From assembly GCA_023436925.1 (NCBI GenBank), contig JAEZHJ010000098.1, positions 1-13,281 of the forward strand: DNA of 13,281 nt, given 5' to 3'. A program made the position numbers and the translations under genes. Each line of letters begins with the position of its first letter. Positions within the stretch are counted from its first letter, which is position 1. Below, in pieces: positions 7,539-13,281 of this stretch. The notes beneath the pieces were generated by a model that searched no databases, was not told the origin of the DNA, and saw only the letters and a program-made list of their open reading frames with translations. This DNA is from Actinomycetes bacterium (GTDB taxonomy: Bacteria; Actinomycetota; Actinomycetes; Propionibacteriales; Propionibacteriaceae).

Positions 7539-7544
7539 ATGGTA
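7539..7544 (-). promoter_or_regulatory. Candidate -10 box of glnE
   Basis: TACCAT on the minus strand ends 7 nt before ATG 7531, placing the transcription start at the initiator codon. No -35 is seen at the standard distance; CTGACG (7573-7568) is about 23 bp upstream, which is too far. It shares the 61-bp divergent gap with the sterol-carrier gene. Confidence 0.35.
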
Positions 7545-7578
7545 GTCCCCGGCAGGCTCCCGGCCGGCGTCAGCGGGC

Positions 7579-7584
7579 TAGGCT
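7579..7584 (+). promoter_or_regulatory. Candidate -10 box of the sterol-carrier-like gene
   Basis: TAGGCT ends 8 nt before ATG 7593 and there is no ribosome-binding sequence between them, consistent with a leaderless message. No good -35 is seen. Confidence 0.35.
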
Positions 7585-7592
7585 TCCGTTCG

Positions 7593-7958
7593 ATGGCACG
7601 ACGCGTCACCGCCGCCCAACTGGACTCCCTCACCGCGACCCTGGCCGGGATCGCGGCCGGTGCCGACCCCGCCGCGACGGACCTGGCGGGCACCGCCCGA
7701 CTCGTCTGCCGGGTGCTCGCCGAACGGCACCCCGGCGGCACGCTGGAACTGCGGGTGCCCCCGTTCGCCGCCGTCCAACTGGGAATCGGGCAGCGCGGCG
7801 CGCACACCCGGGGCACCCCGCCCAACGTGGTGGAGACCGACGCGGCGACCCTGCTGAGCCTGGCGGCCGGGGTCCTGCCCTGGGAGAGCGCAGTCCGGCA
7901 ACGGAAGGTGACCGCCAGCGGACCGCACGCCGACCTGGCGGAGGCCTTCCCGCTGTAG
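7593..7958 (+). CDS. Sterol carrier family protein (small SCP2-like)
   Basis: The ATG at 7593 gives 121 residues; the longer open frame upstream runs into glnE antisense and is not used. The core LELRVPPFAAVQLGIGQ followed by RGTPPNVVETD, a central ALxxLAxG-like helix (LLSLAAGVLPWESAV) and the C-terminal VTASGPHADLAEAFPL match a small actinobacterial family annotated as sterol carrier family protein. This is the half of the SCP2-like fold that is also found in maleylpyruvate-isomerase-type proteins. Lipid binding has not been shown for this group to my knowledge, so the name is structural only. It has no signal peptide and should be cytoplasmic. It is divergent from glnE and is followed after 92 nt by the exporter operon; the CACAG repeats begin 8 nt after its stop. 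Confidence 0.8.
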   Translation: MARRVTAAQLDSLTATLAGIAAGADPAATDLAGTARLVCRVLAERHPGGTLELRVPPFAAVQLGIGQRGAHTRGTPPNVVETDAATLLSLAAGVLPWESAVRQRKVTASGPHADLAEAFPL

Positions 7959-7965
7959 CCGGGCC

Positions 7966-8005
7966 TCACAGCTTGCACACAGGTTTGTCCGACATCTGCC
8001 ACAGC
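7966..8005 (+). promoter_or_regulatory. CACAG direct repeats at 11-bp phase: candidate PhoP/OmpR-type operator
   Basis: TCACAGC (7966-7972), ACACAGG (7977-7983) and CCACAGC (7999-8005) share CACAG at 7967, 7978 and 8000, that is at steps of 11 and 22 bp. The slot at 7988-7994 (TCCGACA) is degenerate. The first pair, TCACAGC-N4-ACACAGG, resembles the direct-repeat site of mycobacterial PhoP (TCACAGC-N4-TCACAGC). It lies 46-85 bp before the adaptor 1 start codon. A weak TTGGCG (8009-8014) follows; no clear -10 is visible. Confidence 0.5.
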
Positions 8006-8036
8006 CGATTGGCGAAGGCTGAGCGAGGACACATTT

Positions 8037-8043
8037 GAAAGGA
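8037..8043 (+). promoter_or_regulatory. Ribosome-binding site of the exporter operon
   Basis: GAAAGGA at 8037-8043 is 7 nt before ATG 8051. It is the clearest Shine-Dalgarno sequence at the head of any transcription unit here, and contrasts with the apparently leaderless neighbours. Confidence 0.7.
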
Positions 8044-8050
8044 ATCACCG

Positions 8051-9334
8051 ATGAGCCAGCGCGCGCCGGATACCACCACGTCAGAAGGGGCCCCGCGAAA
8101 GCGACGGTTCCCGATGACCAGGGCCCGGTGGATCGCGCTGATCGCCGTCGTCGCCGTCGTGGCGGTCGGCTGCGGAGCCTTCCTGTTGCTGCGTCCCCAG
8201 CCGACCGCGCAGGCTCAACCGCGCACCCGGACCTTCACCGTCGAGAAGGGCACCCAGGTGGTCTCGGTCGGTCTCAGCGGCAACCTGAGCCCGCAGACCC
8301 AGGTCAATCGCAACTTCCCGGTCTCCGGCACCGTCACCAAGGTGTACGTCGCCGCGGGTGACACGGTCACCAAGGGCCAGAAGCTCGCCCGGATCGATGA
8401 CGACGACCTGCAGGATGCCCTGTCCCTGGCCAAGGCCAACCTCGACACCGCCGAGGCCAACCTCGACGACGTCAGCGAGTCCGGGACCTCCGCCGCAATC
8501 ACCGCCGCGAAGGCCCAGGTGAAGTCCGCCAGGGCGGCGGTCGCCAGCGCCGAGGACGACCTCGACAACGCCGTGCTGCGCTCCACCATCGACGGAATCG
8601 TCGCCAGCGTCGACCTCGCCGTCGGCGACACCGTCTCCGGGTCCGGCTCCTCCGGCTCCTCCGGCTCGGGCGGAATGGGCATGGGCGGACTGCCGTCATC
8701 GTCGTCGTCGAGCTCCTCGTCGGCGCAGTTCGTCGTGATCTCCGCCGATGCCTGGAAGCTGGACGGAACCGTCGGTTCGGCCGATCTGGCCGACCTCAAG
8801 GCCGGACAGAGCGCGACCGTCCTGCCCGACGGGGCAGACGAGCCGATCGCCGGCACCGTTGCCTCCGTCGGCATCGTCGCGACGTCCAGCTCCGACGGCT
8901 CGGCGACCTTCCCGGTCGTCATCAACCTCGACGGCGAGCACCCCGAGCTCTTCTCCGGCACCACCGCCTCGGCCACCATCACGGTCGCCGAGTACGAGGA
9001 CGTGCTGACGGTCCCGACGATGGCGATCACCACCCGGGACGGTGCCTCGACCGTGGCCAAGGTCGTCGGCGACGAGGTCACCCAGACCGAGGTCACCGTG
9101 GGGCGGGTGTTCGGGGAGGCCACCGAGATCACCGGCGGACTGGCCGAGGGCGACACCGTCCAGATCTCCTTCACGATGCCGGCGCCGTCCGGCGACCGTG
9201 ACGACCAGGGCGGCGACTTCGGCGGCATGGGCGGCGGCTTCGGCGGGATGCCGCCCGGCGGGGGGATGCCCCCCGGCGGGGGAATGGCACCCGGCGGCGG
9301 CGCTCCCGGCGGCTTCCCGGGGGGCAACCGATGA
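8051..9334 (+). CDS. Membrane-fusion (MacA/HlyD-type) adaptor subunit 1 of ABC exporter
   Basis: The 427-residue protein has a basic N-terminus (RKRR at 17-20), one membrane segment at about 27-47 and an extracytoplasmic remainder. The first half of the lipoyl-like domain is at about 87-116 (VSGTVTKVYVAAGDTVTKGQ), followed by a short coiled-coil hairpin (about 118-176) and the second half (IDGIVASVDLAVGDTV). A Gly/Ser-rich insert with a nine-serine run (about 196-224) interrupts that second half. Beta-barrel and membrane-proximal domains follow (about 225-375), and the tail 384-427 is almost only Gly, Pro and Met, with four GGM-like steps. Cys41 lies in the membrane segment, but the context AVGC is a poor lipobox. 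It presumably couples the ABC transporter to extracytoplasmic substrate handling; the substrate is unknown. The stop overlaps the ATPase start as ATGA. Confidence 0.87.
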   Translation: MSQRAPDTTTSEGAPRKRRFPMTRARWIALIAVVAVVAVGCGAFLLLRPQPTAQAQPRTRTFTVEKGTQVVSVGLSGNLSPQTQVNRNFPVSGTVTKVYVAAGDTVTKGQKLARIDDDDLQDALSLAKANLDTAEANLDDVSESGTSAAITAAKAQVKSARAAVASAEDDLDNAVLRSTIDGIVASVDLAVGDTVSGSGSSGSSGSGGMGMGGLPSSSSSSSSSAQFVVISADAWKLDGTVGSADLADLKAGQSATVLPDGADEPIAGTVASVGIVATSSSDGSATFPVVINLDGEHPELFSGTTASATITVAEYEDVLTVPTMAITTRDGASTVAKVVGDEVTQTEVTVGRVFGEATEITGGLAEGDTVQISFTMPAPSGDRDDQGGDFGGMGGGFGGMPPGGGMPPGGGMAPGGGAPGGFPGGNR

Positions 9335-10032
9335 GGCCGCTCCTGGCGATGACCGGGGTCCGCAAGGTCTATGACACCGGCGCCGTCCAGGTTGAGGCGC
9401 TGCGCGGGATCGACCTGACCGTCGAGCCCGGCGACTACCTGGCGATCATGGGCCCCTCGGGCTCGGGGAAGTCGACCCTGATGCACATCATCGGCTGCCT
9501 CGACGTCCCGACCGACGGTCGTTACGAGCTCGACGGCGAGGAGGTCGCGACGCTGTCGGAGAAGCAGCTCGCCGAGATCCGCAACCGTCGGCTCGGGTTC
9601 GTGTTCCAGAGCTTCAACCTGCTGCCGAGCCTGACCGCCCAGCGCAATGTCGAACTGCCCCTGGTCTACGCCGGCGTCGCTCCGGCTGAGAGGAGGGAGC
9701 GCGCCCGGGCCGCCCTGGAGCGCGTCGGGCTGGCAGACCGGGTCGACCACCGCCCCGGGGAGCTCTCCGGCGGCCAGCAGCAGCGGGTCTCGGTGGCACG
9801 CGCGCTGGTCACCGACCCGGCCCTGATCCTGGCCGACGAGCCGACCGGCGCGCTCGACTCGGTGTCGACCCGCGACATCCTCGACCTGTTCGACGAACTC
9901 AACGACAGCGGACGGACGATCGTCGTCATCACCCACGAGCGCGAGGTGGCCGACCGCGCCCGGCGGACCGTCCACATCTATGACGGCCGGCTCACCGACG
10001 CCGCGCTGCCCGCCGGAGGTACGGCCCGATGA
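9331..10032 (+). CDS. ABC transporter ATP-binding protein, MacB/LolD type
   Basis: The 233-residue ATPase has Walker A GPSGSGKST at 41-49, Q-loop Gln93 in FVFQSFNLLPSLTAQRNVELPL-like context, signature LSGGQQQR at 145-152, Walker B ALILADEPTGALDS at 164-177 with Glu170, and H-loop His202 in ITHE. The early GAVQVEALRGIDLTVEPGDYLAIMG is typical of the MacB/LolD/FtsE-like family that powers type VII ABC systems by mechanotransmission rather than by transport through the membrane. Its start ATG overlaps the adaptor 1 stop, and its stop overlaps the permease start, both by 4 nt, so translation is probably coupled. All catalytic residues are intact. Confidence 0.95.
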   Translation: MRPLLAMTGVRKVYDTGAVQVEALRGIDLTVEPGDYLAIMGPSGSGKSTLMHIIGCLDVPTDGRYELDGEEVATLSEKQLAEIRNRRLGFVFQSFNLLPSLTAQRNVELPLVYAGVAPAERRERARAALERVGLADRVDHRPGELSGGQQQRVSVARALVTDPALILADEPTGALDSVSTRDILDLFDELNDSGRTIVVITHEREVADRARRTVHIYDGRLTDAALPAGGTAR

Positions 10033-11258
10033 TGGACTGGCGCGAAACACTGCGCACCGCTGTGGACGCACTCGCCGCGCGCCGGATGCGGTCCGCGCTC
10101 ACCATGCTGGGGATCCTGATCGGCATCACCGCCGTCATGCTGACGGTCGGCCTCGGCCTCGGCGCCCAGAAGTCGATCACCGACCAGATCAACTCGCTCG
10201 GGTCGAACCTGCTCATCGTGTCCCCCGCCCAGACCACCGGCTCGGGCGGCTTCCGGGGCGCCTCGCAGGCGACCACGCTCACCACGAGGGACGCGCAGAT
10301 GCTGGCCGACCGGTCGGTGGCGCCGAGCGTCGCCGCAGTCGCGCCGGCCTCGACCACGCAGGCCTCGCTGCAGTCCTCGGAGACGACCTGGACCTCGTCC
10401 GTGGTCGGCACGGTTCCGGACTGGCTGACGGTAAGGACCCGCGAGGTCCAGACCGGACGCTTCTTCACCGCCGATGAGGTGACCGCCTCGGCGCCGGTCG
10501 CGGTGATCGGCTCCGAGACCGCGTCCGAACTGTTCACCACCGGTCAGGCCGTCGGCCAGGACATCAGCGTCAACGGCCAGCCCTTCACCGTCATCGGTGT
10601 GCTCGCCGAGGCCGGGTCCTCGCTGGGCTCCAACGAGGACGACCTCGTCGTCGTCCCGAGCACCACCTTCGGTGCCCGGCTGTCCACCTCGGGCAACGCG
10701 ATCAGCGTCTCCTCGATCTACCTGCAGGCCGTCGACGGCGACTCGCTCTCGGCCGCCTACCAGGAGGTCAACGCCGCCCTGCTGACCGCTCACCAGGTCA
10801 GCGAGGATGACGCCGACTTCTCGGTGAGCACCCAGGCCGCGCTGGTCGACGCCGCGTCCTCGATCACGGGCGTGCTGACCCTGCTGCTCGGCGGGATCGC
10901 TGCGATCTCGCTGCTGGTCGGCGGCATCGGGGTGATGAACATCATGCTGGTGTCGGTGTCCGAGCGGGTTCGCGAGATCGGCCTGCGCAAGGCGCTGGGC
11001 GCGACCCCGTCCGTGATCCGGCGGCAGTTCCTGGTCGAGGCGGGGATTCTCGGCCTGCTCGGCGGGCTGGCCGGCGTCGCGCTCGGTTACGCCGCGGCGG
11101 CAGCCCTGTCGCCCGCCCTCGGCATGACCGTCGAGATCTCACTCGGGGTGACGGCGCTCGCCCTGGCGGTCTCGCTGGCGATCGGCCTGGTCGCCGGTGT
11201 CTACCCCGCCGGCCGAGCCGCGAAGCTGGCCCCGATCGAAGCCCTCAGGAGCGAATGA
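10029..11258 (+). CDS. MacB-type ABC transporter permease (FtsX/MacB_PCD)
   Basis: The 409-residue permease has one N-terminal membrane segment (about 24-44), a long extracytoplasmic MacB periplasmic-core-type domain (about 46-275) and three C-terminal membrane segments (about 280-306, 337-362 and 372-394). SVSERVREIGLRKALGAT at 309-326 is the conserved cytoplasmic coupling element of the family, and it ends in AAKLAPIEALRSE, also typical. Four membrane segments and the length agree with MacB-like permeases whose ATPase is a separate gene. Two in-frame ATGs stand at 10029 and 10032; the first overlaps the ATPase stop as ATGA. With the ATPase and adaptors it should form a MacAB-like complex moving a substrate from the outer face of the membrane. 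Confidence 0.93.
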   Translation: MMDWRETLRTAVDALAARRMRSALTMLGILIGITAVMLTVGLGLGAQKSITDQINSLGSNLLIVSPAQTTGSGGFRGASQATTLTTRDAQMLADRSVAPSVAAVAPASTTQASLQSSETTWTSSVVGTVPDWLTVRTREVQTGRFFTADEVTASAPVAVIGSETASELFTTGQAVGQDISVNGQPFTVIGVLAEAGSSLGSNEDDLVVVPSTTFGARLSTSGNAISVSSIYLQAVDGDSLSAAYQEVNAALLTAHQVSEDDADFSVSTQAALVDAASSITGVLTLLLGGIAAISLLVGGIGVMNIMLVSVSERVREIGLRKALGATPSVIRRQFLVEAGILGLLGGLAGVALGYAAAAALSPALGMTVEISLGVTALALAVSLAIGLVAGVYPAGRAAKLAPIEALRSE

Positions 11259-13054
11259 TGATCCAGCCACGACTGCGTGCCGTCCTGGTGGGCGGGGTGA
11301 GCCTGCTCACCGTCGGTGCGATCGGTACCGTCTGGGCGACCAGTTCGGTCGCCGCCAACAACCGCTATGTGACGGCGATCGCCGCCACCGGGGATGTCTC
11401 GCAGAGCTTCCTGGCGACCGGGACGATCTCCCGCAGCAATGTCGTCGACGCCGCCTTCTCGGCGTCCGGCACCGTCAAGAAGGTGCTGGCGGCGGTGGGC
11501 GACACCGTCGCGGCCGGTGACGTGCTGGCGACCCTGGACACCACCTCGCTGAAGCTGGCGCTGCTCAACGCCCAGACCGACCTGGCCTCGGCCAAGGCGT
11601 CGCTCTACGCCGCCGAGCACCCCTCCGCGGGCAGCGTCTCGGGTGGGCGTCCCTCCGGCGACGGCTCGCTGCCGGGCGGGAGCCCGGGCACCGGGAACCA
11701 GAGCGGTGGCAGCGACGACAACCCGGTGCCGTCGGGGATCTCGGCCGCGGATGCCACCAAGCTCTACGAGGCGATCGCGGCTGTGAATGTCGCAACCTCG
11801 AAGTGGAGCAACCCCGACCAGCCGACCACCTGCGACCAGATCTACGCGGCCCTGCTGGCGGCCAACCCCGAGCAGCCCGAACCGACTCCGCAACCCACGA
11901 CCGGACCGACCTCGGAGCCGACGCCGGAGCCGACGAGCGAGCCGACCCCGGAGCCGTCCGCGACGCCAACGAGCGAGCCGTCAGCGACGCCAACGAGCGA
12001 GCCGTCAGCGACGCCGACAAGCGAGCCGACTCCGGAGCCCTCCGCGACGCCGAGTCCCGAGCCCACCACGGGCGGGGACGACAGCGAGGACGCCGGGCAG
12101 CTCGCGTTGGTCGTCGACGACATCACGGTCGAGGACATCACCGCCTGTGGGCAGGCCCGGACCGAACTCCTGCTGGCCAACGCCGTGCTGGCCGACTACT
12201 ACCAGCAGCTGATCACCACCGGAACCATCGCCTCCGACGACAAGCCGTCGACCGGCAAGCCCTCCACCGGCAAGCCGTCCACGCCGTCGGCCTCGTCGAC
12301 CCCGAGCGGGTCCTCGTCGAAGGCCAAGTCCAGCTCCACCGGCTCGGGCAGCGCGAGCCCGACGGCTTCGGCCCGCTCGGTGGCCTCGGCAGAGGCCGGC
12401 GTCCTCAAGGCGGAGCAGGCCGTCGCCGCCGCCGAAGCGGCACTGGCGAATGCCGAACTGGTCGCCCCGATCTCCGGCACCGTCGGCACCGTCGGGCTGA
12501 CCCCGGGTGACGCCTCGACCGCCGGCACCATCACGATCGTCGGCGAGGGCACCGCCACCGTCTCGATCGAGGTGCCGCTGGCCACCCGCCCGCTGCTCAG
12601 CCAGGGCATGGCGGCCACCGTCACGCCGGCCGGCTCGCTGGAGGGGCTGAGCGGGACGATCGGGACGATCTCGGTGCTGGAGACCTCGGGCACCGCGGGC
12701 GACTCCCCCACCTACACCACGTCCATCGTGGTGGAGGACCCGGACATGCTGCTCAATGAGGGCGCCCGGGCCGGGGTGGAGATCGTCACCAGGACGGCGG
12801 CCGGGGTGACCACGGTCCCGGTCTCGGCGGTGACCCCGACCGCGGCCGGCACCGGCACCGTCCAGGTCCTCGACAGCGCCTCGGACGAGACCGCTGAAAC
12901 CGTCACGGTCACCACCGGCGCCGTCGGCGGCGGCCGGGTCGAGATCGTCGAGGGGATCAGCCCGGGCCAGGTCGTGGTGCTCTCCGACCGCACCGCGGCG
13001 CTGCCGTCCAGCGACAGTTCCTCGACCCGGAGGATGACCGGGGGCCGCCGGTAG
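11255..13054 (+). CDS. Membrane-fusion adaptor subunit 2 with long Pro/Thr/Ser/Glu-rich insert
   Basis: The 599-residue protein has a membrane segment at about 8-30. The lipoyl-like halves are at about 66-96 (FSASGTVKKVLAAVGDTVAA) and 400-430 (ELVAPISGTVGTVGLTPGDA), so it is an HlyD/MacA-type adaptor. The two helices that normally join as a hairpin (about 97-121 and 372-400) are separated by about 250 residues: a Gly/Ser region, a helical segment ending at Cys193, a TSEP/SATP repeat tract (205-272), a second helical segment with Cys298, and a KPSTG repeat followed by Ser/Thr. Beta-barrel domains occupy about 431-580. ATG at 11255 overlaps the permease stop; AGGAG at 11247-11251 is 3 nt from it and 6 nt from the in-frame ATG at 11258, which may be the true start. 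It is the last operon gene, and its stop is followed after 7 nt by repeat array 2. Confidence 0.85.
   Translation: MMIQPRLRAVLVGGVSLLTVGAIGTVWATSSVAANNRYVTAIAATGDVSQSFLATGTISRSNVVDAAFSASGTVKKVLAAVGDTVAAGDVLATLDTTSLKLALLNAQTDLASAKASLYAAEHPSAGSVSGGRPSGDGSLPGGSPGTGNQSGGSDDNPVPSGISAADATKLYEAIAAVNVATSKWSNPDQPTTCDQIYAALLAANPEQPEPTPQPTTGPTSEPTPEPTSEPTPEPSATPTSEPSATPTSEPSATPTSEPTPEPSATPSPEPTTGGDDSEDAGQLALVVDDITVEDITACGQARTELLLANAVLADYYQQLITTGTIASDDKPSTGKPSTGKPSTPSASSTPSGSSSKAKSSSTGSGSASPTASARSVASAEAGVLKAEQAVAAAEAALANAELVAPISGTVGTVGLTPGDASTAGTITIVGEGTATVSIEVPLATRPLLSQGMAATVTPAGSLEGLSGTIGTISVLETSGTAGDSPTYTTSIVVEDPDMLLNEGARAGVEIVTRTAAGVTTVPVSAVTPTAAGTGTVQVLDSASDETAETVTVTTGAVGGGRVEIVEGISPGQVVVLSDRTAALPSSDSSSTRRMTGGRR
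11867..12070 (+). repeat. Low-complexity coding tract for TSEP/SATP repeats, with a perfect 24-bp tandem duplication
   Basis: This tract encodes residues 205-272 of adaptor 2, nearly all Pro, Thr, Ser, Glu and Ala. Within it 11960-11983 and 11984-12007 are identical 24-mers, each coding for an 8-residue step; the next unit (12008 onward) has diverged at a few positions. A second small coding repeat, KPSTG x2 plus KPST, lies at 12242-12283. Such tracts change length by strand slippage without breaking the frame. Confidence 0.85.
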
Positions 13055-13061
13055 CCACCGC

Positions 13062-13208
13062 GGCACACGGGGACAGTCCTCCGACACACGGGGACGGTTC
13101 TCCCGCACAGGGGGACGGTTCTCCCGCACAGGGGGACGGTTCTCCCGCACACGGGGACGGTTCTCTGGCACACGGGGACGGTCCTCCGCCACGCCGGGGA
13201 CAGACCCC
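13062..13208 (+). repeat. 21-bp tandem repeat array 2 (six full units plus terminal motif)
   Basis: Contiguous 21-bp units start at 13062, 13083, 13104, 13125, 13146 and 13167; a seventh, altered one (13188-13208) ends in GGGGACAGACCCC. The consensus is GGCACACGGGGACGGTTCTC plus one base; units 3 and 4 are identical. The first and sixth units carry the GGAC-N-GTCC palindrome (GGACAGTCC, GGACGGTCC) instead of GGACGGTTC. The array begins 7 nt after the adaptor 2 stop. It is the same family as array 1 but on the opposite strand. Because 21 is a multiple of three, it yields false open frames with a 7-residue repeat. Confidence 0.92.
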
Positions 13209-13217
13209 TTAGCGCGA

Positions 13218-13253
13218 GCCGCCCCCCCGCGACCAAGGTCGCCCGCGGGCGGC
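13218..13253. terminator. Hairpin, probable terminator at the right edge
   Basis: GCCGCCC (13218-13224) pairs with GGGCGGC (13247-13253), and GCGACC (13229-13234) pairs with GGTCGC (13237-13242) inside it. It lies between array 2 and the window edge and would suit the 3' end of a minus-strand gene entering from the right. Confidence 0.45.
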
Positions 13254-13263
13254 CCTCCCAGCG

Positions 13264-13281
13264 CTACAGGATCGGCAGGGT
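13264..13281 (-). CDS. Possible C-terminal end of a minus-strand gene
   Basis: On the minus strand the last bases read Thr-Leu-Pro-Ile-Leu followed by TAG (13266-13264), 10 nt before the hairpin at 13253-13218. Only five codons are visible, so this rests on position relative to the hairpin and on the convergent layout. Another frame ending TAA at 13211-13209 is also open to the edge. No product can be named. Confidence 0.22.
   Translation of the reverse strand, partial: TLPIL

Noticed and set aside
7532..8032. Upstream extension of the glnE frame to 8032
   Set aside because: It overlaps the divergent sterol-carrier gene, lacks homology to GlnE, and ATG 7531 gives the family's usual length.
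4829..8038. A 1069-residue open frame antisense to glnE
   Set aside because: It mirrors the glnE codon pattern in high-GC DNA, has an Arg/Gly/Val/Gln-rich composition without any domain, and glnE on the other strand shows full family motifs.
8141..8173. Lipoprotein signal in adaptor 1 (Cys41)
   Set aside because: AVGC lacks the usual Leu at -3, and the N-region before it is too long; it reads better as a signal anchor.
13062..13208. CRISPR array
   Set aside because: The 21-bp units are contiguous with no spacers, and no cas genes are nearby.
12712..13236. A protein-coding frame through array 2 with a 7-residue RTVPVCG-type repeat
   Set aside because: The repeat length of 21 makes all frames periodic and open; the frame continues antisense to adaptor 2 with no recognisable domain.

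Overview
The window is a gene-dense, roughly 65-70% G+C stretch that reads as an actinobacterial chromosome. The DprE1/DprE2 pair is close to the mycobacterial enzymes, GlnE is of actinobacterial length, and there is a small actinobacterial sterol-carrier-like protein. I would guess Propionibacteriales or a relative, but the sequence alone does not settle this.

Left part (1-2300): the C-terminal end of an aminodeoxychorismate-lyase-like class IV aminotransferase (+), a hairpin terminator, a convergent two-module VOC (CatE-like) dioxygenase (-), and a divergent PhnP-like metallo-beta-lactamase-fold hydrolase (+). The hydrolase matches the domain that many actinobacteria carry fused to the cobalamin enzyme CobU. 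Directly behind it lies a short array of 21-bp repeats.

Middle (2298-7958): dprE2 and dprE1 (-, GTGA overlap) make the arabinose donor decaprenylphosphoryl-arabinose. Upstream on the same strand is glnE, the bifunctional adenylyltransferase/deadenylylase of glutamine synthetase. A sterol-carrier-like gene diverges from glnE. Five genes here (VOC, MBL, dprE1, glnE, sterol carrier) share a TANNNT box ending 6-8 nt before the start codon, which suggests leaderless transcripts.

Right part (7959-13281): a four-gene operon with 4-nt overlaps encodes adaptor 1, an ABC ATPase, a MacB-type permease and adaptor 2. It is a MacAB-like export system, unusual in having two different membrane-fusion adaptors. 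Adaptor 2 has about 250 residues of Pro/Thr/Ser/Glu-rich sequence in place of the usual alpha-hairpin tip. The promoter region carries CACAG direct repeats at 11-bp phase, like the site of a PhoP/OmpR-type response regulator. The operon ends in a second, longer 21-bp repeat array.

The two arrays belong to one family, lie in inverted orientation about 10.8 kb apart, and each ends outward in GGGGACAGACCCC (or its complement). They and the two-adaptor exporter are the least ordinary parts of the window.
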